From NCBI GenBank assembly GCA_964501915.1, contig CAZCVP010000008.1, forward strand, positions 1 through 64,000: a DNA stretch of 64,000 bases, read 5' to 3'. The position numbers and the translations under genes were made by a program. The stretch is from CAYFPX01 sp964501915. Its GTDB lineage: Bacteria; Myxococcota_A; UBA796; CAJQPC01. Of the stretch, positions 32,779 through 42,124 are shown one piece after another. Position 1 is the stretch's first letter; each line of letters begins with the position of its first letter. The notes under the pieces were generated by a model. That model saw only the letters and a program-made list of their open reading frames with translations. It was not told where the DNA came from and searched no databases.

Positions 32779-34682
32779 GCGCTCACCTCCAGCCAGGGCC
32801 AGGCGCAGGAGCCACCTTCACCCAGTCGGGCCCCGCTGACCAGATCCAGGGCACCCGGGCCGACTCGTGAGGCGGTCTCCGGCAGGTAGACGGTGCCCAA
32901 CCCTCCCACGACCAGGCACCGCTCGCCGGGCCGGTCCACCACTTCGAGCGGCCCCTCGACCCCGGCCAGCAGGCGTCCGAGGTGGCGGAGCACGTGGTAG
33001 GCGGGCCGGGGGTTGCAGCGGCGATCCAGGAGGCCGTGTCGGGGGTGGTAGCCGCGATCGTGGTCCACCAGGGTGTCGACGACCACCTCGGCTCCCGGAG
33101 TCGCCCAGGCCGCCACGGTCGCCTCGGCGATCCGCAGAGCGATCCGCCGATCGTCGGTGAACGCGCGTCCCTCCCCCTCTCGCGGGAGCTGGAGGCGGCA
33201 GAGCGCGGGCAGTCCCAGGCCGCGCACGGCCGCCAGGGCCTCGGTGGGCCGGACCCGGGGGGCGATCCGGAAGGTCCGGCCGAAGGCGCTCCAGGGCCCC
33301 AGCGCATCGCCGGGCACGAAACCGTGCTCGGGGAAGTGGGAGAAGTAGGCACCGTCCCGAGCGCTGGCCCCGCCCGCCCGGGAGAGCCAGCGGGGCAGGC
33401 GCAGCGGCAGGTCCTCCAGCGCGGCCCCGGCCGCCTCGAGGTGCCCGGCCACCACCACCACCTCCCAGCCCGCGAGCAGCGGCAGGTTCGCCGCCACCAG
33501 GGCCGCCTCGGCGGCACCGGGAGGACCGGCGCTGAACACGATGAACCGCGTGCCCCGGGCCGCCAGGGCCTCCATGCGGGCGAGACGGCGGGCATCCCGC
33601 AGGTCGGCGAGAGGCACCCGCAGGCGATCCAGTCCCAGGTCCCAGAGCGCCACCACGAGGTGGTCGTTCCGGGCGACCTTGCGCGTGAACTCGTCCAGGT
33701 TCCCGTAGGGCACCTCCCGCGGCAGCGACCAGTCGTGGCGAAGCTCCGCACCGAGCGGGCTCGGCGGGCTGGGTCCCGTGCCCGGGAGCAGCGCGGGATG
33801 GCGGTCTGCGAGCCGGGACAACAGCGGGTCCTCGGTGCGCACGACCTCGAGCCCGTAGCCCCCGTCGTCCACGTGCACGAGCAGCAGCCCGAGCTTCGCC
33901 GGGTCGTCGCGGCCGAATTCGCCCGCCGGGCCGACGTCCGCCAGCTCGGCGTACTCGGGCCGCACGAAGGCCGTCGAGGGCACCACGTGCAGGTCCAGCT
34001 CCCCCAGGCGGTCGTAGAAGGCGTTGTGGACGTGGCCGGCGAAGAGCGCCTCCACGCCGTGGGCCTCCAGGAGCCCCAGCAGGCGGGAGCGGGCGGGCTC
34101 GGCGAGGTTGTCGTAGTGCTCCGCCTCGTGGGGATCGGCCAGGAACGGGGGGTAGTGCACGAAGGCGAAGATGCGCCCGCCTTCGTGGGCCGCGAGGTCC
34201 TGCTCCAGCCAGGCCCACTGCTCCGCCTCCAGGGACAGGCCGCTGTTCAACACCGGGGTGTCGATCCAGACCAGGTGCAGGCCGGCGTGGTCGAAGGAGC
34301 CGTAGGGTGCGCCCCAGGTCTGCTCGAAGACCGCGTGGCTGTTGGCCCCGACCCCCGGGGCGTTGGCCCACGGACGCGGCTTGTCGCCCACGTCGTGGTT
34401 GCCCGGCACCACCGTCAGCCGGGTCTCGCCCAGCGGGGCGTAGGTCTCCCTGGCGATCGCGAGGGCCACGGCGTGGGCGGTCAGCCCGGGCACCGGGTGG
34501 GGCACGTCCCCCAGGTGCACGACGTGGTCTGGCGAGACGACCTGGAGGACCTCGACGACCCGCCGGTTGCGATCGTTGTGACCGGCGTCCGAGGGGTAGG
34601 CCGCCTGGGGATCGTCACCGCGCACGCGAAAGTGACTGTCCGCGATCACGGCGAACATCGACGACCCGGACCCGACGCCCAT
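32775..34682 (-). CDS. Calcineurin-like metallophosphoesterase with large C-terminal domain
   Basis: A 635-residue cytoplasmic protein. The N-terminal ~270 residues have all metallophosphatase motifs: DSH (IADSHF), HLGDVPH, PGNHDVG, VHYPPF and GHVHN, so two metal ions and phosphoester hydrolysis are expected. The C-terminal ~350 residues (from LPREVPYGNLDEFT) include ARRLARMEALAARGTRF and DHDRGYHPRHGLLDRRCNPR-like stretches reminiscent of glycoside-hydrolase-like beta/alpha barrels; I cannot name the family. ATG 34682 has GAGGAG upstream and was preferred to GTG 34688. First gene of the phosphoesterase/epimerase/barrel operon. Confidence 0.8.
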   Translation of the reverse strand: MGVGSGSSMFAVIADSHFRVRGDDPQAAYPSDAGHNDRNRRVVEVLQVVSPDHVVHLGDVPHPVPGLTAHAVALAIARETYAPLGETRLTVVPGNHDVGDKPRPWANAPGVGANSHAVFEQTWGAPYGSFDHAGLHLVWIDTPVLNSGLSLEAEQWAWLEQDLAAHEGGRIFAFVHYPPFLADPHEAEHYDNLAEPARSRLLGLLEAHGVEALFAGHVHNAFYDRLGELDLHVVPSTAFVRPEYAELADVGPAGEFGRDDPAKLGLLLVHVDDGGYGLEVVRTEDPLLSRLADRHPALLPGTGPSPPSPLGAELRHDWSLPREVPYGNLDEFTRKVARNDHLVVALWDLGLDRLRVPLADLRDARRLARMEALAARGTRFIVFSAGPPGAAEAALVAANLPLLAGWEVVVVAGHLEAAGAALEDLPLRLPRWLSRAGGASARDGAYFSHFPEHGFVPGDALGPWSAFGRTFRIAPRVRPTEALAAVRGLGLPALCRLQLPREGEGRAFTDDRRIALRIAEATVAAWATPGAEVVVDTLVDHDRGYHPRHGLLDRRCNPRPAYHVLRHLGRLLAGVEGPLEVVDRPGERCLVVGGLGTVYLPETASRVGPGALDLVSGARLGEGGSCAWPWLEVSA

Positions 34683-34727
34683 CTGCACTCCTCGAGCGGG
34701 GTGTCCTCGACGCTCCGCGGGGGGAGA

Positions 34728-36131
34728 CTACAAGGTGTCGGGCTCGACGGGCCGGTAGAGGTCGTAGATGTCGTCCACGGCGTGGATGCTGCCGAGGAAG
34801 CCACCCCTCGCCCACTGGCCGTCCCAGGCGGTCTCCCCGTCCAGGGTGACCTCTCGGATGTGGGTCGTGCTGCCCCAGTTGATCAGGGTGTTGTCGTTGT
34901 CCAGGCGGGTCGCCTCGCCGATGGTGTTGGCCTTGAGCCGCTCCCCCTCGCCGTAGTGCCAGAACTGGGACAGGGTCCGCCCCTCGTCGTCCACCTCGTA
35001 CTCCACGGCCCAGGTCTCGTTGCCCGGATCGCTGGTGGTCACCATGAAGCCGCCGCGGGAGGTGTAGGTGGGGTGGTGCTGGAAGTCGAACCGGGTGTCG
35101 TCGCTGCCGAAGCTGTAGGAGTCCCGGGCCTGGCCGAACCACCGCAGGGGCTCGCCGCTCTCGAGGTCGAACTCCAGCACCGAGTTCAGGTTGTAGAAGC
35201 TGTAGAGGAAGGTGCCGCGGTCCTCCTGCCAGTTCAGGGCGTTGTGGTAGCAGGGGAAGCCGCCCTGCCCGATGGCCACGAGCCAGGTGTCGCAGGAGAA
35301 GACCACCTCCGTCGACCCATCCGGGTGCACGAGGGTGACGTCCTCCTGGACCCCGACCTCCCGCGGGTAGGCGATGACCCCCCCGTCCAGCTCGGCGAAG
35401 GCGTGGGAGAGCCCGGGGAGCTGCCACTCCTCCAGCACCGTGCCGTCGACGGCGATGCGGTAGATGCGGCGATCGTCTTCGCGGGTGTTGCGCGCGTTGA
35501 ACAGGATCGACTTCCCGTCGCGGCCCATGCGCATGTAGGGAGACCAGAAGCCGCTGTCGAGCACGTGGTACCAGACGATCTCCCCGTCCCGGTTCAGACC
35601 GTAGAGCACCCACTGGTTGATGCTCTCCGTGCCGAGGGTCCCGAAGAGGTAGCCCTCGTCGAAGAGCGTCGGGTCCGACTCGGCGAGCTCGAAGTCCGGC
35701 ATCAGGCCCGGCAGGGCCCAGGTGGCGGTGACCTCCTCCTCCGTCTCGGTCCGCACGTCCCCGGCTTCGGCCACGATCCGCCAGGTCACGTCGGTCAGGG
35801 CCGGGACGCCGAGGATCAGGCTGCGCTGGGGACCCGCCTCGGCGGCCAGGGTCGGTGCCTGGCGCCAGTCCTCGTCCCCGTCGTGGAACTCGACCCAGGT
35901 GTTCGACGCGTGGCTCACGGTCCACTCGACGTGGATCAGCGTGACCATCTCGGCGTCGACCTCGGCGGAGACCTCGGTGATCTGGAGGTCCACTGGGGGC
36001 ACGGCCGAGTCGTCCGCAGAGGTGGTGTCGTCGAGCCGGATGCCGCCTCCGTCGCAGGCGAGCTGGGACAGGGGCAGGAGCAGCAGGACCAGGGGGAGCG
36101 CACGATGGGGTGCCGACATCGGGTTCTTCAT
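34728..36131 (-). CDS. Arylsulfotransferase (ASST)-like lipoprotein
   Basis: A 467-residue predicted lipoprotein (lipobox LSQLAC) with a short Asp/Thr linker, a fibronectin-like segment (residues 45-130) and a six-bladed-propeller region of the ASST/arylsulfotransferase family: NRDGEIVWYHVLDSGFW, LDGGVIAYPRE, HNALNWQEDRGTFLYSF, FDFQHHPTYTSRGGFMV and NDNTLINWGSTTHIREV. The conserved His residues (HHPT, HNAL) could match the sulfuryl-transfer site. Such proteins act in the periplasm or at the cell surface; many homologues have unknown substrates. ATG 36131 was chosen for the signal. Divergent from the FG-GAP protein gene (86 bases). Confidence 0.78.
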   Translation of the reverse strand: MKNPMSAPHRALPLVLLLLPLSQLACDGGGIRLDDTTSADDSAVPPVDLQITEVSAEVDAEMVTLIHVEWTVSHASNTWVEFHDGDEDWRQAPTLAAEAGPQRSLILGVPALTDVTWRIVAEAGDVRTETEEEVTATWALPGLMPDFELAESDPTLFDEGYLFGTLGTESINQWVLYGLNRDGEIVWYHVLDSGFWSPYMRMGRDGKSILFNARNTREDDRRIYRIAVDGTVLEEWQLPGLSHAFAELDGGVIAYPREVGVQEDVTLVHPDGSTEVVFSCDTWLVAIGQGGFPCYHNALNWQEDRGTFLYSFYNLNSVLEFDLESGEPLRWFGQARDSYSFGSDDTRFDFQHHPTYTSRGGFMVTTSDPGNETWAVEYEVDDEGRTLSQFWHYGEGERLKANTIGEATRLDNDNTLINWGSTTHIREVTLDGETAWDGQWARGGFLGSIHAVDDIYDLYRPVEPDTL

Positions 36132-36217
36132 GGCGGTTGTATAGACGCAGGATGGCCCGAAGCGCATCTATGATGGGACCCGAGCTGGCAAAGGCCCCGT
36201 CAAGAAGCCGGAGACCC

Positions 36218-37891
36218 ATGTCTGTGCGCGCCGCGATCCTCCTCGCCACCCTCCTGCTCCCCGCGACCGCGTTCGGCGGCGAGACCCTGCTGGCCTCCGA
36301 CGGTGAAACCGGCGACACCTTCGGCGGCTCAGTCGCCGGTGTCGGTGACATCGACGGCGACGGCCACGACGACTTCGCCGCCGGCGCCGACGGCGAGGCC
36401 ACCAGCAGCGGCTCGGTCTACGTCTACTTCGGCAGCCCCACCGGGCTCGACGCCAGCACGGAGCAGAAGCTCTCCGGGTCGACCGTCCGCGAGGGCGACG
36501 GCTTCGGCTCGACGATGTCGGCCGCCGGCGACGTCAACGGGGACGGCCACGCCGACCTGCTGGTCGGGGCCTACGGGAGCGACGGACCCGCGGGCAAGGA
36601 CCGCGGCGCGGTCTACGTCTACCTGGGCGGTGCGTCGGGCCTCGACGTGGCCACGGAGCAGCGCCTGGCCGCTTCGGACGCCGAGAACTACGACCTCTTC
36701 GGCTTCGCCGTGGCGGGGGCTGGGGACCTCGACGGCGACGGCTTCGACGACGTGGCGATCGGCGCCTTCGGCGAGGACAGCCTCGGCAACGACTCCGGCG
36801 CCGTCTACGTCTTCTACGGCAGCGCCAGCGGCATCGACCCCACCACCGAGCAGCGCCTCACGGCCTCGGACGGCGGCGACTACGCGGCCTTCGGCGACGC
36901 GGTCTCCGGGCGGGTCGATCTCGACGGCGACGGCTTCGACGACCTCGTCGTGGGCGCCCCCGGCGACGACGAGGCCGGCTCGTATGGGGGTGCCGTCTAC
37001 GTCTTCTACGGCAGCGCCACCGGCGTCGACGCCGCCACCGAGCAGAAGCTCATCGCCAGCGACGTGGGCGGGTACGACTCCTTCGCCGACGCCGTGGCCG
37101 GCGCCGGCGACCTCGACGACGACGGCTTCGATGACCTGGCCGTGGGGACCCGCTACGACACCGACCCGGTCAACGGCGGCGGCAGCGGCTCCGTCACCGT
37201 GTTCTACGGCTCGGCCGCCGGGGTCGCCCCGGACAGCGAGCAGCGGCTGGTGGCCTCCGACGGTGCCACCGGCGACTACTTCGGCCACGCCCTGAGCGCT
37301 GCGGGCGACGTGGACGGCGACGGCTTCGGCGATCTGATCGTCGGCGCGTCCCGGGACGACGAGGGAGCCGCCGACAGCGGCTCGGCCTACCTCTACTTCG
37401 GGACGGCGACCGGACTGGACGCGGCCACCGAGGTCCGCCTGGCGGCCGTGAACCCCGGCGAGGAGGACACCTTCGGGGAGTTCGTCACCGGCGCCGGCGA
37501 CCTGGACGGCGATGGCTTCGACGACCTCGCCGTCGGCGCCGACGAGGACGACGACAACGGGCCCAGCAGCGGCTCGGTCACCCTCTTCTACGGGGGCTGC
37601 CGCCCGGGCGACGAGGACCGCGACGAGGACGGAGCCTGCGCCTCGCGGGACTGCGACGACGAGGACGCCTCGCGCCATCCCGGCGCCGAGGAGATCCCCG
37701 ACGACGGCATCGACCAGGACTGTGACGGCGAGGACCTGAAGTCCGGGGACACGGGAGACTCCGGCGAGCCCACCGACGGCGGCGGCTGCGAGGGCTGCAC
37801 CGCCACACCCGGATCCGTCCCGGCACCCCTCTGGCTGCTGGGCGCCGCACTCCTGCTGCGCTGTCGTCAGCGCACCAGATCCGTGCAGTAG
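36218..37891 (+). CDS. FG-GAP repeat surface protein with sorting-type C-terminus
   Basis: A 557-residue protein with a signal (LLATLLLPATAFG) and seven FG-GAP blades, each with a DxDGDGxDD calcium loop and a GSVYVYFGS-type strand (integrin-alpha propeller), followed by a MopE-like CDDEDASRHPGAEEIPDDGIDQDCDG motif and a tail GGCEGCTATPGSVP, hydrophobic helix APLWLLGAALLL and basic CRQRTR. The Cys-Gly, hydrophobic and Arg tripartite end resembles MYXO-CTERM anchoring. It is probably a calcium-binding, surface-anchored adhesion protein. GAGACCC precedes the ATG at 36218. Confidence 0.85.
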   Translation: MSVRAAILLATLLLPATAFGGETLLASDGETGDTFGGSVAGVGDIDGDGHDDFAAGADGEATSSGSVYVYFGSPTGLDASTEQKLSGSTVREGDGFGSTMSAAGDVNGDGHADLLVGAYGSDGPAGKDRGAVYVYLGGASGLDVATEQRLAASDAENYDLFGFAVAGAGDLDGDGFDDVAIGAFGEDSLGNDSGAVYVFYGSASGIDPTTEQRLTASDGGDYAAFGDAVSGRVDLDGDGFDDLVVGAPGDDEAGSYGGAVYVFYGSATGVDAATEQKLIASDVGGYDSFADAVAGAGDLDDDGFDDLAVGTRYDTDPVNGGGSGSVTVFYGSAAGVAPDSEQRLVASDGATGDYFGHALSAAGDVDGDGFGDLIVGASRDDEGAADSGSAYLYFGTATGLDAATEVRLAAVNPGEEDTFGEFVTGAGDLDGDGFDDLAVGADEDDDNGPSSGSVTLFYGGCRPGDEDRDEDGACASRDCDDEDASRHPGAEEIPDDGIDQDCDGEDLKSGDTGDSGEPTDGGGCEGCTATPGSVPAPLWLLGAALLLRCRQRTRSVQ

Positions 37892-37909
37892 CCGGCGCAT
37901 CCTACCCGC

Positions 37910-39661
37910 TCAGATCGAGATCGACCCCTTGCGGAAGTCGCACGGCGCCAGGTGCACGTTGATGCAGACGGGCGTGCCGGCCGCGGCCAGGGCCTTGGCC
38001 TCGGCCAGGGCGGCCTCGATCTGACCGCTCTCGGTGACCAGGATGCCGCGGCCGCCGTAGGCCTGGGCGACGTCGTGGTAGGCGGTGTGGAGCAGCTCGG
38101 TGCCCAGGGCGTCCCCCAGGATCTCGACCTGCTCCCGGGCGATCTGCTGCCAGCTCGCGTCGGTGCCGATCACCGCGATCGGCGCCAGGCCGCTGCGAAC
38201 GAAGGTGTCGAACTCGGCCAGGCTGTAGGCGCTGGAGCCGTCGCCGTAGAAGAGCCAGACCTCCGCCTCGGGCCGGACGCTCGCCGCGCCGACCGCGAAG
38301 CCGCCGCCCACCCCCAGGGTCCCGAAGACACCGGGGTCCAGCCAGCTCATGGGCCCGCGCGGTCGCAGGATGTAGGCGCCGGTGGCCACGAAGTCTCCCC
38401 CGTCGACGATGAGCACGCTGTCGTCGGCCACGCAGGCCTCGATGCGCTGGAAGAGGTGGACCGGGTCGACACCGTCGGTGTCGGTCCGCGCCATCGCCGC
38501 GATCTCGGCGTCGCGGGCGTGCTCCCGCTCGCGCAGCGTCTCGAACCAGGGCACTCGAGGCTCCGACGCCCCGCTCGCCGCCGCGAGCTGGACCAGGAAG
38601 CGACCCGGGTGGGCCTGGACCGCCACGGTCGGCCGCCGGTTCTTCTTCAGGGCGGCCGCGTCCAGGTTCACCGAGACGAGGGTGGCCTCGCGGTTGATCT
38701 TCTGGCCGTAGCCCATGCGGAAGTCGAAGGGGAAGCCGGCCACGAGGACCACGTCGGCCTCGCGCAGCGCCGCTGTGCGCTTGTGGCGGAACTGGATCTC
38801 GGAGGAGCGCCCCAGCAGCCCCCGCGAGGACCCCCCGAGGAAGGTCGGCAGGCCGAGCTTGCTCACCGCCGCGGCGAGCTCATCGGCCTGGTCCGGGGTC
38901 AGGTTGACCATCGCCTGGTTGCCGATGACCAGCGCCGGCCGCTGGGAGCTGCGCAGGGCGCCAGCGACGCGCTCGACCTGTTGCTGGAGCGAGGCCCTGA
39001 GCGGGAGCGAGAGCGACGGCAGCTCGGGCAGGGCCAGGTGCGGCAGGTGGAATTGCTTCTTGAGGTAGCCCTTCATCGCGAGCTGGGCCGCAGCCCCCAG
39101 GGCCCCGTCCAGCTTCTCGACCCCCGACTCCTCGAGGTACCACTCGGAGACGATCTGCTCCGGGTAGAGCACGTCGACCGGGATCTCCAGGAAGACCGGT
39201 CCCGGCACACCCTCGACGGCCACCCGGAAGGCCCGCTCCAGCATCGGCACCAGGTCCCGGACCTTGTTGCAGCGGGCGCTCCACTTGGTCACCGGCCGCA
39301 TCAGGGCGAGCTGGTCGATGTCCTGGAGGGATCCGCGCCCCCGCAACACGGTGGCCGTCGCACCTCCGAGCACCACGATGGGCTGCTGGGCCTCCTGGGC
39401 GTTCTTCACCGCGGTCACGGTGTTGGTCACGCCGGGTCCAGCCGTCACGGCGCAGACCCCCGGGATGCCGGTCAGCCGGCTGGCCGCGTCGGCCGCGAAG
39501 GCCGCGGAGGCTTCGTGGCGCAGGTTGACCACCTCCAGGCCGTGCTGCTTGGCCCCCAGGAGGATCGGCGAGATGTGACCCCCGCAGAGGTTGTAGAGGC
39601 AGCGGACGCCGTGGGCGGCGAGCACTTCGCCGACGATGGACCCTCCGTGGTCATGAGACAT
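37910..39661 (-). CDS. ThDP-dependent acetolactate-synthase-like enzyme, HACL2/ILVBL type
   Basis: A 583-residue thiamine-diphosphate enzyme: Pyr domain with LCGGHISPILLGAKQHG and the catalytic Glu in NLRHEASAAFAAD, AVTAGPGVTNTVTAVKNAQ, a central domain, and the PP domain with GDGSSAYSLAEFDTFVRSGL followed by DASWQQIAREQ, ending DFRKGSISI. These features match vertebrate ILVBL (2-hydroxyacyl-CoA lyase 2) more closely than bacterial IlvB, from memory of those sequences. It would cleave or join 2-hydroxyacyl groups; the acetolactate synthase activity is not assured. ATG 39661 is the first in frame. No neighbour points to a pathway. Confidence 0.82.
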   Translation of the reverse strand: MSHDHGGSIVGEVLAAHGVRCLYNLCGGHISPILLGAKQHGLEVVNLRHEASAAFAADAASRLTGIPGVCAVTAGPGVTNTVTAVKNAQEAQQPIVVLGGATATVLRGRGSLQDIDQLALMRPVTKWSARCNKVRDLVPMLERAFRVAVEGVPGPVFLEIPVDVLYPEQIVSEWYLEESGVEKLDGALGAAAQLAMKGYLKKQFHLPHLALPELPSLSLPLRASLQQQVERVAGALRSSQRPALVIGNQAMVNLTPDQADELAAAVSKLGLPTFLGGSSRGLLGRSSEIQFRHKRTAALREADVVLVAGFPFDFRMGYGQKINREATLVSVNLDAAALKKNRRPTVAVQAHPGRFLVQLAAASGASEPRVPWFETLREREHARDAEIAAMARTDTDGVDPVHLFQRIEACVADDSVLIVDGGDFVATGAYILRPRGPMSWLDPGVFGTLGVGGGFAVGAASVRPEAEVWLFYGDGSSAYSLAEFDTFVRSGLAPIAVIGTDASWQQIAREQVEILGDALGTELLHTAYHDVAQAYGGRGILVTESGQIEAALAEAKALAAAGTPVCINVHLAPCDFRKGSISI

Positions 39662-39736
39662 CTTTGAACTCCGAGGTCGGGCCGCCTGGGTATCCCTGCT
39701 GGCGAGCGTGGACCTCCCCCTGTCGTAGAATCCGGC

Positions 39737-40471
39737 ATGCGCACACGCTCTCTCGCCGTCGTCCTGCTCCTGTCCGCCACCGTGCTCGTGGGCGGCAAGA
39801 AGAAGCGCCTCGCCGTCATCGACGAGCTGGTCGCCTCCCACCCCACCACGCCCCACGACCTGCCCGCGGCCGGCGACATCCAGCCCATGCAGTGGGCGCC
39901 GGGCCAGTGGAGCCTGTATCGGCGCACGGACAAGAAGGGCCGGGTGAGCCTCGAGCGCCTGTCGATCGTGGCCCGGGACGCGTGCGGCTTCCAGGTCGAG
40001 TCGGTCCAGTGGATGTCGTCGGGGACCTCCGGCACCCGGATCTGCTACGCCGAGATGCCCGTCGCCTTCACGGCCCACGACGCCGTCGACGAGGCGATGG
40101 ACCTCGTGCGGGTCTTCACGACCTGGTCCGACGACGGCACACCGATGACCATCGACCTGCGCACGCCGGAGGGCGCGATGATGCGCGGGATGATGCGGGT
40201 GATCGGCCACGGCATGATGACCACGATGCGCATCGACGTCGAGCAGACCCGGACGACCATCGAGGTGCCCGCCGGGCGCTTCGCCGGCGCGATCTCCGTG
40301 TCGGGCCGCATCGTGCTCGGGCCGATCAAGATGGACGTCCAGGGCTGGGCCCACCCCGGCGTGCCGATCAACGGCAGCGTCAAGGTGGAGGCCAGCGACG
40401 GCAGCGTGAACGAGCTGCTCGACTTCGGCCTCAGCGGCGCGGTGAGCGCAATGCCGGGGGCGGCGGACTGA
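39737..40471 (+). CDS. Secreted protein of unknown function (244 aa)
   Basis: A 244-residue protein with a signal (MRTRSLAVVLLLSATVLVGG) but no lipobox, then Lys-rich (KKKR) and mostly beta-strand content (QWSLYRRTDKKGRVSLERLSIV, VESVQWMSSG, TTIEVPAGRFAGAISVSGRIVLG, VDVQGWAHPGVP). Two Cys residues may bridge. The Met-rich stretch MMRGMMRVIGHGMMTTMR (about residues 154-171) is unusual and could bind a metal or a membrane, but this is speculation. It ends exactly where the convergent histidine-kinase gene ends. Confidence 0.6.
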   Translation: MRTRSLAVVLLLSATVLVGGKKKRLAVIDELVASHPTTPHDLPAAGDIQPMQWAPGQWSLYRRTDKKGRVSLERLSIVARDACGFQVESVQWMSSGTSGTRICYAEMPVAFTAHDAVDEAMDLVRVFTTWSDDGTPMTIDLRTPEGAMMRGMMRVIGHGMMTTMRIDVEQTRTTIEVPAGRFAGAISVSGRIVLGPIKMDVQGWAHPGVPINGSVKVEASDGSVNELLDFGLSGAVSAMPGAAD

Positions 40472-42013
40472 TCAAGCGGCGTCGAGCGCCCGCCGCACGC
40501 GGTGGAGCAGCTCCCGCCGCGAGAACGGCTTGTCGAGCAAGGCGACGTTCCGGTAGCGCTGGTACAGCTCCGTCAGCGCGTCGTTGGTGTAGCCGGACAT
40601 GAAGAGCACCGGCGGAGCGAGTCCTCGGGCCAGCAGACGGGACACCAGCTCCGGACCGCCCATGCCGGGCATCACCACGTCGGTGATCAGGAGATCGACG
40701 GGCACGGCCCCCTCGGAGAAGTGCTCGAGCGCCTCGTGCCCGTCGCGGGCCCTGGACACGCGGTACCCGACGTCTCTCAAGACCTGCCCGACCAGTTCGG
40801 CGACCGTCTCGTCGTCGTCGACCACCAGGATCGACTCGTCGCCGCCGACCACCGGGGCAGCGGTGGGCGTCACCCGCTGGCCGTCCGGCAGCTCGTGGGT
40901 GAGCGGCAGGAGCACGTCGACCGTCGTGCCGGACCCCAGGGTGCTGGAGAGCTCGACCGTGCCGCCGCTCTGGCGCACGATGCCGTAGACCGTCGCCAGT
41001 CCCAGGCCCGTGCCCTCGCCGGTCGCCTTGGTGGTGAAGAAGGGCTCGAAGGCGTGCTCCATCACCTCCCGCGACATGCCCACCCCGACGTCCGTCACGC
41101 GGATCCGGGCGTACTCGCCTGCTGGAAGGTCGTCGCCACCGCGCACGGCGAGGGCGTCGCGCCAGATGCGCCCCGTCTCGATCACCAGGAGACCGCCGTC
41201 GAGCATGGCATCGCGGGCGTTGGAGGCCAGGTTCAGGAGCACCTGCTTGAGCTGGCCCTGGTCGGCCTTGACGTGCACGGCCTCGTCCGCCGTTCGGTAC
41301 TCGACGGGGTGGCGCCGCCCGACCAGGGGCTCCACCAGCGGTCGCAGCTCGTCCATGAGCTGGTTCAGCTCCAGGACGCGGGGCAGGAGCTGCTGCTTGC
41401 GACCGAAGGCCAGGAGCTGGCGCACCAGCTCCGCCGCCTGCTTGCCCGAGCGGACGATGGTCCGCGCCCTGTGGAGCAGATCCGGCCGGGACCCGAGCTC
41501 GAAGGCGAGCAGCTCGGCGTGCCCCAGGATCGCCACGAGCAGGTTGTTGAAGTCGTGGGCGATGCCTCCGGAGAGCTTGCCGATGGCCTCGAGGCGCTGG
41601 GCGTGGCGGAGCTGCTCTTCGAGGTTCTTGCGCTCCGTGATGTCTCGCCAGACCACGTGCAGGACCCGGCGACCGGGCTCCTGGACGGCCGTCAGCAGCA
41701 CCTCCACCGGGAAGACCTCGCCGTCCATGCGACGGTGTGCCCACTCGAAGCGGTGGCTGCCGTGCTCGAAGGCGATGGCGATCATCTCGTTGGCCTTCTC
41801 GTAGCTGGAGCGACCGTCGGGCTGCAGTGGAGGCGAGAGCTCGGAGGGGTGGGTGCGCAGGACCTGGTCCCGGTCCGGGCTGCGCAGCATGTCCACGGCC
41901 GCCTGGTTGCAGTCGATGAACATCTCGCCCTCGATGATCAGGATGGCGTCGGCCGAGCGCTCGAAGAGCTCCCGGTAGGCATCGACGGGCTGGTCCGGCT
42001 GGGGGGCGCTCAC
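40472..42013 (-). CDS. Hybrid sensor histidine kinase: PAS, HisKA, HATPase, receiver
   Basis: A 513-residue soluble sensor kinase. A PAS domain (about 10-130: LFERSADAILIIEGEM, HRRMDGEVFPVEVLL, VWRDITERK), the dimerisation/phosphoacceptor helix with His in GGIAHDFNN, HATPase_c (NARDAM, DVGVGM, GTGLGLATV) and a C-terminal receiver with phosphoacceptor Asp in LITDVVMPGMGG and Lys in LLDKPFS. No transmembrane segment, so the PAS would sense a cytoplasmic signal. The His-kinase part resembles the NtrB/hybrid class used in chemotaxis-independent sensing. The GTG at 42013 is the start. No response regulator lies nearby. Confidence 0.88.
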   Translation of the reverse strand: MSAPQPDQPVDAYRELFERSADAILIIEGEMFIDCNQAAVDMLRSPDRDQVLRTHPSELSPPLQPDGRSSYEKANEMIAIAFEHGSHRFEWAHRRMDGEVFPVEVLLTAVQEPGRRVLHVVWRDITERKNLEEQLRHAQRLEAIGKLSGGIAHDFNNLLVAILGHAELLAFELGSRPDLLHRARTIVRSGKQAAELVRQLLAFGRKQQLLPRVLELNQLMDELRPLVEPLVGRRHPVEYRTADEAVHVKADQGQLKQVLLNLASNARDAMLDGGLLVIETGRIWRDALAVRGGDDLPAGEYARIRVTDVGVGMSREVMEHAFEPFFTTKATGEGTGLGLATVYGIVRQSGGTVELSSTLGSGTTVDVLLPLTHELPDGQRVTPTAAPVVGGDESILVVDDDETVAELVGQVLRDVGYRVSRARDGHEALEHFSEGAVPVDLLITDVVMPGMGGPELVSRLLARGLAPPVLFMSGYTNDALTELYQRYRNVALLDKPFSRRELLHRVRRALDAA

Positions 42014-42124
42014 GGGCTGGGGGTATCACGCCGCCCAAACCCCGGAATCCCCGAGCGCCGTCGGTGCTGATCGGGACCGTGCGAGCGAGGTCCCCAGCGG
42101 GCTACAGCGGCCGTGGAGGTCCCC

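Noticed and set aside
32982..36173. A 1063-residue open frame on the plus strand
   Set aside because: Antisense to the phosphoesterase and arylsulfotransferase-like genes; Gly/Arg/Val-rich with no motif and no start signal.
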